A stretch of 64,000 nt of DNA from Irpex lacteus (Eukaryota > Basidiomycota > Agaricomycetes > Polyporales > Irpicaceae), in NCBI GenBank assembly GCA_001986395.2, contig MQVO02000037.1, forward strand, positions 62,001-126,000. Direction: 5' to 3'. Under the pieces are notes generated by a model. That model made no database searches. It worked only from the letters and a program-made list of their open reading frames with translations, and was not told the origin of the DNA. Positions within the stretch are counted from its first letter, which is position 1, and each line of letters opens with the position of its first letter. Positions 22,083-32,925 of the stretch are shown one piece after another. The position numbers and the translations under genes were made by a program.

Positions 22083-23564
22083 GGTGAGATGGTACAGAGG
22101 GTATGAATACACAGACGGAGTACTTACTGCAAGGAACAGCGGAGCCTATATGTACAAGATGCCTATTCGAAGCTGTTTGGATAGGAAGCTGTTAAAGTTG
22201 GATTATGAATCAGCGTGCGGTGCTGACCGCGATGGAGCCTAGCTGCTAGATGAGTAGTATATGCCAGCTAGAGTGTGCATGTACTTGTCGGCTCTGTCTC
22301 CCAGTAGTTGGGTAAGACACATGGCTGTACTTCTCTTTGAGCTCGGCCGGGAATTCAGTTGATGTCACGGTCAATCCATTTACCCAGAGGGTAATTATAA
22401 GTGTGCAGTGCATGGCACTGGGCCAAGCTATGATCGGTGGCAGCCGCGTACCCAAGACCAGAGTCTGAGTAGACTCTGCCTGAACCTGCCACTGGAAGCC
22501 TAAGAATTTCCGGAAATATCGAGTAGCGCACCGGCATTGAAGATACTTAATCTACAGTAAAACTTCAAGACGCCTGCCTGATTTGCGTAGGGTTCTCGTG
22601 CTTGAGAATACGCAGCCTATCCCAAGAGCATGAGTGCAGAGCGTGTCGATAAGTAAAAGGTGTGTCGATAAGTAAAAGGTGTGTCGATAAGTAAAAGGTG
22701 TGTCGATAAGTAAAAGTGTGTCGATAAGTAAGGAGCTGTGACAAACAATATTGCTGTACGAGCAGCAGTCAGTGACGCATGCGTGGAAGATTGGCAGAGA
22801 CCCCTGATACCCCACGGCTTACCGCTCTCGGCTGGATGCTTCGACTCGGAGTTGAACTTGATCATAACCCAGCGAATCCAACTACACAAAGCAATCGCAT
22901 GATGGATACCGGTACGTAGTCGAAACATCATCTTCCTCCGAGTCATGGCATCATACATTGACAACTTTACGTTCCGTATGTTACAATCACCCAGTCACCG
23001 CAGAACTCATATGCATGCATATGTGACCGCCAGAGCTGTCCGCGAATATCCTGGACCCTCTGAACGAAGATGGTCCCTTCCACTTTCAGCAAAACTGGCT
23101 ATGGGAGTCAGCTCACTCAGCTTGCAGAGCGGTGAGGTGTAGCTCCGCGTTTGCGTCGACTTGCCCCCATTGTGCCAACTGGATTCGTCGGTATATGTTT
23201 CCGTTCGTCACCCTCCGATCGTCCCAAAGACTTTACAGCCTTATTGATGTGGAGTTCTACTCGCTACATACCACGGGTTGTGTTGGTCAATCGAGCGCGG
23301 CGAGGACAACATGCCCTAAGGAATACGCCACCTGAGCACTGAGACCGCCTATTCTGTTCAAGGTCGAGACCATCAGACAGCTCTCACTTGGCCCAAGAAA
23401 CAGACAGCGCTCACTACCATAAACTATGGATTTGACAATGCGAATTGCAATGTCATTAATGATAAAGGAACGTCGTCGTCATGATGATTATAGTACAACG
23501 CGTAAAATTACATTATTATATTCCTTGTGGTTGGATACAACGAGGCATAACGATCGCGTCGCGT
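22083..23564. other. Intergenic region with a short tandem repeat
   Basis: About 1.5 kb between the ankyrin gene copy 1 and the CsbD-like gene. It holds the 19-bp tandem repeat at 22643-22730. ORFs are short and nothing else is recognised. Confidence 0.45.
22643..22730. repeat. Tandem repeat, 19-bp unit, about 4.7 copies
   Basis: The unit GTGTCGATAAGTAAAAGGT occurs three times exactly (22643, 22662, 22681), once lacking one G (22700) and once truncated (from 22718). There are no spacers, so it is a minisatellite. It lies 560 bp upstream of the start of ankyrin gene copy 1. Confidence 0.95.
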
Positions 23565-24008
23565 TTACGACGAGGGGTCGTTGATGTTCTGCTGAGCCTG
23601 ACCCTTATCATGCCGGATGTTGCCTATAATGATCTAAGTCAGCATCGCAGCAATGAAGCGTACACAGTCGCACTCTACTCACCAGTAGCCTCCTGCTGAC
23701 GGTCACCAGTGATGGCGCCAACAACGGCGTCCTTCTTGCCACCGAGACGGTCGGCGGTACCTTCGACGTAGCCCTTGGCTTGGGCAGCCTTGTACTCGGC
23801 CTCGCCTTGGGCGTGCTCTTCGCGGCCGGAAGTCTGCCAAGACTCGAGGCCGGTGGCGTTGCCGATGGCCTCGACGATGTTGCCCTTAGTGGAGTGGTAT
23901 TGACCGGTGGTCTTGCTACAAAACAGCGACGTGTGTGAGAAGGGGCATGACGCGAGTGAAGAAGAGATGAACGTACTTGGGCTCAGAGTTGGCGTTGCTG
24001 GAAGACAT
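23565..24008 (-). CDS. CsbD-like stress protein (mismatch/cruciform DNA recognition Hmp1-type)
   Basis: Three exons on the minus strand (24008-23977, 23915-23683, 23623-23565) give 107 residues. The start is [20 protein letters not shown]. The sequence has the CsbD-like pattern of small hydrophilic helices ([55 protein letters not shown]) and ends [12 protein letters not shown]. Basidiomycete members are annotated as mismatched-base-pair and cruciform DNA recognition proteins (Hmp1), and bacterial CsbD proteins belong to the general stress regulon. It is soluble, with no cysteines seen. The upstream region has four TGACGTC motifs, which suggests bZIP/ATF-type stress control (inference). Confidence 0.88.
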
Positions 24009-24145
24009 GATGATAGTGGTTGGTCGTTAAAAAAGTGGTTGATGAAAGTGTTTGAGGGTGAAGTGGTTGTGGTGTGGGATTCTGAAGAGCCAGAGCAGCT
24101 TTCGAGAGTCCTTATATACTCACGAAAACCCCAGGGCAAGCGACG

Positions 24146-24169
24146 GTGACGTCGGTGGAAGTGACGTCA
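24146..24169. promoter_or_regulatory. Paired ATF/CREB-like sites upstream of the CsbD-like gene
   Basis: TGACGTC at 24147-24153 and TGACGTCA at 24162-24169, spaced 15 bp, lie ~140-160 bp upstream of the CsbD-like start. TGACGTCA is the consensus site of ATF/CREB bZIP factors such as fungal Atf1. Binding is inferred. Confidence 0.5.
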
Positions 24170-24540
24170 ACGAGCCTGGGGGCTCCTCCTTCGTGGCGTT
24201 GTTTGGCGTTGGCGCTCCTGCAAGTTGCCAGGAACGGCAGTTAGGAACGAACGCGTCACTTCGCATGCATTCGGCCGTTCTAGCTCGTGATTGTGCGAAC
24301 GCCCTTCTGGGCCGAAAGAAGCATGAGAGTCGTTGCGGAATTATGTCGACACTTGCATTTCGAGCACGTACTTATGTCTCTCCGGCGCCACTGGACACGT
24401 CACGTCGGCTGTCGAACTTGTAAGTATACGATCGCACTTCCAGCGAGATTGATTATTACAAGGGTTCTGGTCAGCTACGTACACATGAGCAAGAAAGTTA
24501 GTCAGTAAGTCTGAATCGATGCTTCATAGTTTCTGCAGAG

Positions 24541-24595
24541 GTGGATGACGTCGTATGCGAGCCTGCTGCGCGCGAAGGCTAATGACGTCATCCAC
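24541..24595. promoter_or_regulatory. Nested inverted repeat with ATF/CREB-like sites
   Basis: GTGGATGACGTC (24541-24552) is the exact reverse complement of GACGTCATCCAC (24584-24595). An inner AGCCT/AGGCT pair (24560-24564 and 24576-24580) extends a possible cruciform around a GC-rich loop. Each outer arm carries TGACGTC, and TGACGTCA is complete at 24583-24590. It lies ~530 bp upstream of the CsbD-like start. Confidence 0.5.
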
Positions 24596-26937
24596 GTGGC
24601 AAACTGATCATGATCGAGACTCGATCTCAGATTATAGTACGTGAGCGCTTTGCGTTGTTGAGCGTTGAACCTCTACTTCAAGTTCAACTCGTTTACAATG
24701 TCACCAGGCTCGATGACCAGCGTAGCACCAGTACCACGCATATCTCAAGATTCACACTTGCTCTAATGTGTATCGAAACGATTGATTTCCAAGCATATAT
24801 GCTTGTGACTGAGGCCAGCGCAAACTCGAGTATTTGCGGTGCGTTCTTTTGGCCACTTCTTATACTCTAGTTCTCACAGTTTGTCCAGTAGCCCCACTAT
24901 TACTTATGAATGAGATATATGCGCCCAGTATAATGCGTCGATTCCGCAATCTTGACGATTGGGACTACGAGCCTGTCTTCTCACCGACAGCAGGGGTGCA
25001 ATCCTCCGATGCTCGAAGAAAAAACATTCGTAATTCGTACAGAGTTCCCCTGCAGGAACTTCGTACCAATATGTAGTGCGCAAGAGAATCAAGTGCACAT
25101 CCCGGCCGGCATAGACTCTATGAGGATCGTTCATCGTCGAAGATCAATGTCAGTGCGCGGAACGCCTGGCGTGGCTCTTACGACGCCTAAGAACAACAGC
25201 TGAACCCGATCTGAATAGCATAATGAAAACGCCATAGATTAGTACGTAGTTGCGATGTAGATGCACAGTGCCTATGCTGACAACCTTGCAGGCTACGCAA
25301 CGCTTCACCTTTCGGTCTACTGCGTCCGGCGCCCTTCTTGTCGACATTATCTCAAGAAAAATCGACGCACAGTCACGGATGTTGTATCGTGGATCCTCAT
25401 ATATTGCAGCGCCTTCTTGGAGCAAGTCCAGTCCACTGTAACGCGGACCAGGTCTCTTCCGCCCCTTTGGAACCGAGGGTACAGATCACCGTTTGTTATC
25501 GATTGGGCGGTTGGATGCTGCACCCCGCGCAGCCGATAACCGTTCTCAGGAAATATGTGCAACTGGTGCGTGAATGAATCAGTTCTTCCTGTTAGCCTTC
25601 TGATGGCACCGGACCTAAGGAAGGAATATATTACTTACACTACCACGGCCTACGCCCTTCACCGAGAGCCTCTAGCATACTCAAAACCTCATACGACTCC
25701 CTGTCTCATACCATGCCAGTGTACACGCACCCCCAATCCGATTCCATGAAACACGACATGGAACACCTTGAGACCCGACGCGATTAGGGGCGCTCTAGTC
25801 CAACAACTTGAATCGGTGTCACAAACCACGAAAGCTGCAAGCTCTGGTTCAATCTTCTCTCTGTTTCTTTTGAACATGGTCAAGCAGGATCCATACGTAA
25901 TGGAGGTCTGTCCCTCACTTCAACGCTGCATTTTTTATACCGTACCAGGACACAAGCTAGTAAATGGAAGTCGCATACACGAGAAGACAGCACCCAGAAT
26001 GGAAAATCTGTGTCAGACATCCACGTCGAGGCGATGCGGCCGTCTTCGTATTTTAGACATACGCTATAAATCGAAGGCGACTCATCTCTCTATCAATTAC
26101 AACGGTCACCTTGCTCTTGTACTGAAACACCTTCTTTGGTGTACAGAGCAGAAGAAATCATCGTTCAATAGTAGCTATGACGTACTGAGATCTATCGGCT
26201 ACTCGGACACTAAGGCTTGTCAGTAGCACTGTGGACCCGCTTTGCGTTTTCGCTCATACAAACTACACATCCATGACTACAAATATATGAGGATTTGATA
26301 TTCCAGAATTTAGCTCGAATGGACGAGAGGAGCCGGATGTGCGCAGGTATTTGTGCGCAAAGGTCCCAAGCGGCTGATTACATGGTAGTCGGACACCCAC
26401 TTAGTTCTAGGCGAAATAAAATCGCTAAATTTCTGAAAAAAAAATCACATGGTGTGCATATACTATACTAGACGATTTGTCACTTTTATAGTACTTGAAT
26501 CCTTGAGTGGACGCAACATATGGGCCACATTTGTTCAGGCTCCGCCCGAAATAAGCTCCCACGGATAATTTCAGTCTTTGGGACACTGATGCACGTCGAT
26601 CTCAGCAGTCACACCGATGGCTGCTGTAGGACTTCAGGGATACATGAAAGAATGGTAGTTTTCAATATCATACCATCCCGATTTATGAAATATGTATTAT
26701 ATCGTACATGAAAGACGACTGTCCGACTACCTAGTCTGTCCGAGTAGCCGGTATGCCTCATAATGTACACCTGGAGCGAGGGTTTGGCATTCTAATCGCT
26801 CTAGTATAGAACATACTGCCAGTGTAGTAAAGGCCTATAATGACATGTTCAATGCATGTTTGACTACTGGACGGGTGCTGTAGTATGCTAATGAGATGTT
26901 CGTTTCAAGTTTCGAGTACGTACAAAAATATCATCGA

Positions 26938-28962
26938 TCACGTCGTTGCAGAGAAAGTACCAGGCATGTGTAGAGGCTCCTCCTCAGAACCTGGGAGCTT
27001 CGAGGGATTCAGGTGCGATACAATGGCGCAACGAAATTCGTTGATCTGCGTGGCAGTCAAGTCAGAAGCCTGCCCCTCTATAACACCAATCTCGAACAGA
27101 TCAAATACAGTCTGGCCGTCCAATGTGGGAGCGTCCCAGTCAATTACATCTCCGGCCCATCTGAGTAGTTCAAAGAAACCGTCGTAGTAGCACCGGGAGC
27201 ATGTCCAATGCAGCGCGGTTTGCCCAGAGCTGTCCTTCATGTTCACATCCGCGCCATTCGCCACGAGTAACTCGATGAGGTATGCCCTCCCCACGTGAAC
27301 AGCATAAGCCAGAGTGGGCTCCGCTGAAGCATCTGCACCTCCTGCTAGGAGTGACTCTACGCCTGAACTTGCCTTCGAAGGCGAGAATCTGATAGCATAC
27401 TCTAACGGGGTATATCGGATGGCGTTGAACACCGAAGACCTGGCCACAGTGTGTTCAGTGGTTTGAAGTAGATTCAGTAAACGAGACACGTCTGCTTCAG
27501 CATGACCATAATACCGAGAGAGAAGATCGTCAAGTGCATCCATCGCATCCATGCTAAAGAGTGAACGAAAAATCTTGACCGCAGCTGAGTTGGTCTGAAT
27601 GGCGGTTGCGAGGGACCGGTTTTGGTCGGGTTCACCGAGGATGTGTTGAAAGAGACCAATTGCAAGTAGGTCGTGAGCCGAAGAAGATGTTTCTGTGCTA
27701 TAAGTACTTTGATATGAGGTTCTGAGATGTAAAAAAGCAAAGCCCAACGAACCCTGCGAAGAGGAGTGTGTCAGCTCCTGCCTCCACCAGAAAGCGAATG
27801 ATATCGAGTCTTATTTCTGAGTGGTCATATTGCCATTCTCTGCACGCATGCTAATGCATTCCATACAGTTCTTGTCAGTAACCGTTGAAACGGAGTGTGA
27901 GCCTGAAATTACTTACCCACAAGACAGAATGATCTCTGATGTCAACATCCCAAATGGAGGCTTTTTGCAATGCAAACAACCCTCGTAATCCGTGGATATC
28001 GGCACTCCAGATTGCTTGTATGATGGGCGACGAGTATGCAACCGTACGAGGTGCGTTGATCGAAAAATGTATCCGGTTGTTTGATGAAGATCGAAGCTGG
28101 CCATGAAGAAACCAAGGAGGGAGAAACCAGGAGACTGTCGCCGGCTTGAGGAAGTCACCTCGGCATGTTGCAACGTTGCAGCGTATCAAGGGCCTGTAAG
28201 CTACCAGATCAAGTAGCTGTTTTGATACGTATACCTGCCCGATGTACGAGGCTAGTCGCCTAGGAATGACAGCGGAGACCGCCTTGGCGTGACAGCGGCA
28301 CGAGCAGTCGGGCGGGCATCGTAATGGGCCACAATGGTGTGGGCGATCGATAGGAGTTGAAGAAGCTGGTGGATCGGTAAGTGGAGTAGTAGTCTGGAGG
28401 TCGTTCCTGATTTCACAATCACTGGCAGAGGCGTTCAGCTTTACGACAATGAATTCCAAAGAGTGTCTGAAGGAGTGATAAGGCACATTAGTATCAGTGT
28501 CCCGAGTCTAATGGCAATAAGTACTAACGAGTGCGTGTAATTTACCATCACCGTTAACGTATCTCTCAACTCCCTCAGCTTCTTTGAAGCATCGTCAAAA
28601 TCATTCTTCTTCATCAACCATCTCTTCAAGGACACCTTCGGTGTGCCTGACGCCAATGCACCCGTACTTGTAGATGCGGACTGTGTTGTGACCTTACGAA
28701 TGATAGTGTTCACTTCCTCCAAGCACTCTCGCGCTGACGCGCACAAGCACTGAAGATGAGGAGTCGCCTCCGGTGCGTATGGGGTGGTATGTGATTTGGT
28801 TGTGTCGAGGGTAGTCAGGAGCAGCTGTATGCTGACGCATAACTGTTGTAAAGATCGTACTTGCTCGGGTGCACCCTTGACGTCCTTGCGCACATCGTTG
28901 ATCTTCTTCAGGACCGTGAAGCCGAACGAGACGATACTAATGATGGCGCTCGCTGGATCCAT
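26938..28962 (-). CDS. HeLo-like N-terminal region plus ankyrin-type protein, copy 2
   Basis: Four exons on the minus strand (28962-28529, 28466-27917, 27850-27753, 27697-26938) give 613 residues. Exon number and intron positions match copy 1, which supports both models. The N-terminus MDPASAIISIVSFGFTVLKK is HeLo-like. The Cys/His block reads CPPDCSCRCH, then CNVATCRGDF and WFLPPWFL. The C-terminal part has ankyrin-type units (GRAYLIELLVANGADVNMKDSSGQTALHWTC; WDAPTLDGQTVFDLFEIG). No nucleotide-binding domain is present. The protein may act as a sensor or adaptor that recognises partners through its repeats (inference). The two copies differ at many residues, so the duplication is not recent. 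Confidence 0.78.
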
Positions 28963-31900
28963 GACACCGTTATAGCGAATGAATCGGAGGCGTGAGCAGA
29001 GATGGGGTGGCGAGGGAGCAAGGAGAGCACGTTCACCGTTGAGTATCTTATAAACAAAAGCGTCAGCTGGTGCTCTCAAATGCGGTATAATGTAAACATA
29101 CTATTGATTGGTTGTCAGAGAACATGGAGATCGTGTTGCTGGAAATGAAAAGGTCAGCAGATAAACTCTGCGTTTGAAAGGATACCGTAGACTCGTGATG
29201 AGTGGACTCTCCCACAGGCTGCCAGTAGTAAGTCTCCTCATAGGGCGATAATTCTGTCAGAGTGAGCGTGCAGGGTGCCACGCCACTGGTAATGTATACA
29301 CATCGCAGCAGCTTGTAGAAAGTTATTTCCAGGTTGAGCAGCTGAGCCATACGATATCGCTCCGTACTACTGGTTAACCGGCAGAGGACATATCAATATG
29401 GGCCAGAAAACCGCAACGCGTGATGGAAAAAGGACTCACCTACGACGTGAGCCGTCTAGGATACACGGATAGATAGTATCTCTGTAGCACAGTTATGCTT
29501 GACAGCTATCCGAGTCTGAGGCACGCATTACTGTTACCTACCGTCTTATCTCGAATTCGTCCCCCTCGTTTACGCTAGATGTCTTGGCGTATTAGTGCGC
29601 CTGGTTAGTTCTCCTAGTGCGGTGCCACCGTCTGTCATGGAAATGTAACTCTCAATGCTCAGGAAACAACACATGACAAAAAGGGAACGGAGTCGAGGCT
29701 CTGGATCCTGGATGCCAAGGCCATCCATGCTTGGCTAGTCAAGATAATCTATACCTTCGGCGACCCTATCTCCAGAATGGTGTTGTATACGTGTCCGTCC
29801 GTACTGTGCACTGAAATAAGCTCCTTAGGAGTAAGTGCCTGATTACTAGACTCGAATGCGTACCTGGTACAGAACTTTATGACCATACGCAGATAATAAG
29901 CTCCTTGACTCTTCACAAGGTGTCTTCAAAGCCCTTCTACTTCACAATCAACCCTTTCAACAGAAAGTTCAGTGTACAGGACGTTGAAAGCGTCAGCCTG
30001 AGGTGGCGCCATGACTTTCTGCTACTCACTTTCAGGCAATAGCACAGGCGCTCGAGGTCTGCAAGACGGTATTAGATTGTTAAGGCTCTCGTCTGTTCAA
30101 GAGTACCTCGACGCAAGCGCATGCGTCCAGCAGACATGGTAGTATTTTCTTGGACACTCTGCAGGATAGTGTTCACGGACGGCTCTCGTCACTGCAATTC
30201 CCAGTTTTTCATCCGCATCACGATCCGCCCTCGATCAACAATCAAGGATACACGCACCCACCTGAACCCATCTTAGTTCGCTTGCACAGGCGTTAGAGGT
30301 TATTTCGTTGCTCTAATGATCCCCGCAATGGGCGCCATCTTGGTTTGACGGGTTCTCTTGAGCGCATGCCGAGTGCACGCCTTTCTGGAATATCGAACGA
30401 TGTTCTGCTTGCGCCGTACCTCCGTCAAAGGGAGTATTAATGGACGCATGTTCACAGCGCGCGGAGAGCGTCATACATAAACGTAGGAACACTATCTTCT
30501 TCGAACCTAATATTTTGCATGTGCATAGAACTTGAAGCAGCCGGACTAGGGTGGTCAGAGAGTGAAGACTCACTAGCCGATATGCCATCAGTTAACTGGG
30601 GGCTTACTTATGAACGACGTTAAATGAAGCCGTCGTGCGCCGTATTTCTGTCAAAGTAAACATTATGAGCCACGCCTCCTCGTTGTGCATATATAGCAAT
30701 GGAGGGCCATAAGCCGTTCCAACTCACCTCCGAGGGACGATACAATCAGCTCCACAATCTATGGAAGGAGTTAAAAAGAATCAAACAAGAGAGATCAATA
30801 GAAAGATGACTCACCGACGACGTGAGCTGACTGGAATACGACTACGACTGGCATAGCCTCGACATGGCTTCCTGTCCCAGCTTCAGTTATATGTGTCGTC
30901 TGTTCGTGTATGTGGATTCCGTTTACTCGCTTGTGTCCAAGTACCGTCTAGTTCCTTGGCGTAGCGTAGCTCCCGTCTGCCGCGTCTCTCGTTGCTTCCT
31001 GCTGTCCCAGGAGCAATTCTGCTAGATGGAAAAAGCGATTACATTCGTACCAGCGTGACTTCGGTTACGTATAAGTAGAGCAATCAGCCCTACTACTAGT
31101 CAGAGCAGACCATATTTTGCCATGAGGAACGCCTGCGCATCGGAGCCTACAAGGATCTAAACCCACGCCCTGGGATTGTTGCATAACATCGAAGCTGATA
31201 GTAGACGAGCAAATACGAGGGTTAGCACCTATCAGTATAGAGAGAACACAACGCACTTAGTTTTTCATCCGCGTACAAACAAAGCCTGCCCTCTCGTTCC
31301 GCTAAAGCCCTGTCCAATTGCCCATTGGTGGATATGTTCAACGGTTTGCTGTGAGCAAAAGACGTACGGAATTGTTTATGGCACGGGTGCAACATGGTTT
31401 TTGAAGGGAGCGGATCTGAGAGATAGCCATGAATGGAATTGGGATTGGTGAGATGCGTATGATTCATTGCATTTAAGTGCCGGTAGTAATACAAACCTGA
31501 GGTAACAGAGGTGCATGGAACTGTTAAGTAGTGGCACAGCGAGATTTACATGAGCGGATACTTGACTCACCTCAACGAAAGGCCTCTGCTATTCCAAGTA
31601 TATCAAACCGATATGTATCTAGTCTTGGTGTCTCGCCCGCACTGGTGTTTGCGCTCCTGAGTGATAACGTACGGGCATGCGACCTCCGGGGACTCAAGTC
31701 TCAGAGAACGGGGCCCGAGGTCAGCCTGCAAGAGGGTAAACGTCTCATGTACGCAAGGAATAACCTGAAGAACAGACAATGATCGGAACACATGCCAACA
31801 CGATTCGATTGAATGAAGTCAGGTACTTCAGCACTGTCTTTGCCATCGAGTAACTGACGCAAGCCCAGTAGTGATTTACTTCAGCGATGTATGTCTAGAT

Positions 31901-32925
31901 CATATAACTCCAGGATTAATGCAGGTGCCGAGAGCAAGACGTTTCTTAGATCGACGAGTAAATTGCAAAAATCCAAAGCTTAAGGTTGTGGGAGAGCTAG
32001 AGAAGTTAAGAGAAGTGCGCGAGTAGGGGCGCTTGCTAGCAGGTCGGGCCTTCAGATCTTCAGATCTTCAGCGGCGCAGGCGCAGGCGCCTCTCAGCTCA
32101 ATCTCTTCGTCGATCCATACTGCTCTCAACGGCCTCTCGCTGAAGTAGATAGAACTAGTATGGTTACTAGCTGCTACAGTTTGCTGTCCAGAACTCGGCA
32201 GTCACGCCGTCTACGGTCCTGATCAAACTTATACACGGGCCACAACCTTTAGCAGGTCCCGCTGCGTACCCTGGTTTATGCACCTCGCCTGGGATCTTGC
32301 TTTGACCAGGCACATGAAGTATATAAGGTAAGTATGCTTGCTCCAGATTATCGACAATGGAGATCTATTTCAGGTCAGGGAGGTAGTGGAAGTTCAACGT
32401 TGCAACTCGAAGATTCGTACGTGTTTCGTAATACGGACTACCAGTCGCATATCCGGTGATACTCTGTAGTATGAATGATACTTACGAATTTCGGCTATGG
32501 TGTGCTACATCCAGGTTTCGCTATTGTCGCACAATACCTTCTTCACAAACATGCCACCGGTATTCTTGCAATGTATCATGTCGTCCTTTGAAATAGGGTT
32601 TACAGATCGCTTTGGATAGCGCTATGGAAAAACTGTACCCGCATTGCGAACTTATTGGTAGTCTGGGCTACCGAAGTATGAGGCGCCCAGAGTAAAGTCT
32701 ATGTCAATCTCAGAAGGCTGGGCGTCTACGCCAGCGCTTTCCTTTGTCCAGAACCGCCACCTCAACGCCGGCCAGCGAGTTGCGCAACATCTGAGCTCAC
32801 TCGCAGGCCTCTGCTTCTTTCTTCGTGTTCTGCTCTCGTGCTCGTTTTCCCTTTTTAGTACCTGAGGATCCCCGTGGAGACGAACCCGTCACTCGTCCAT
32901 CAGTGATAAGGTTGTCAGCCACGTC
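28963..32925. other. Gene-poor region between ankyrin gene copy 2 and the transposon block
   Basis: About 4 kb. No ORF above 100 codons and no recognisable protein motif. A ~32-bp segment at 29433 recurs with substitutions at 30808 (GACTCACC, then ACGACGTGAGC), a hint of old duplication. A GATCTTCA repeat sits near 32055. The last ~200 bp may belong to the left end of the tyrosine-recombinase retrotransposon, whose terminus I could not fix. Confidence 0.35.

Larger units (their letters stand above)
24009..26937. other. Long intergenic region upstream of the CsbD-like gene
   Basis: 2.9 kb. The first ~600 bp are the presumed promoter of the CsbD-like gene, with the TGACGTC motifs described separately. 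The rest has only short ORFs. The longest, at 25768-26226, has no recognisable motif, no paralogue in the window and no supporting splice pattern. Confidence 0.4.

Noticed and set aside
22643..22730. Short direct repeats as a CRISPR array
   Set aside because: The units follow each other without spacers and the genome is eukaryotic; it is a minisatellite.
25768..26226. 152-codon ORF in the long intergenic region
   Set aside because: No motif, paralogue or splice context; mixed composition. It may be chance.
20015..28962. Full NLR-type receptors
   Set aside because: No P-loop, Walker B or NACHT/NB-ARC motif is present in either ankyrin gene, so they are not called NLRs.
31130..31180. tRNA-like word (GGATCTAAACCCACGCCC) on the minus strand
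   Set aside because: Resembles a T-arm only; no pairing acceptor or anticodon arm could be found.
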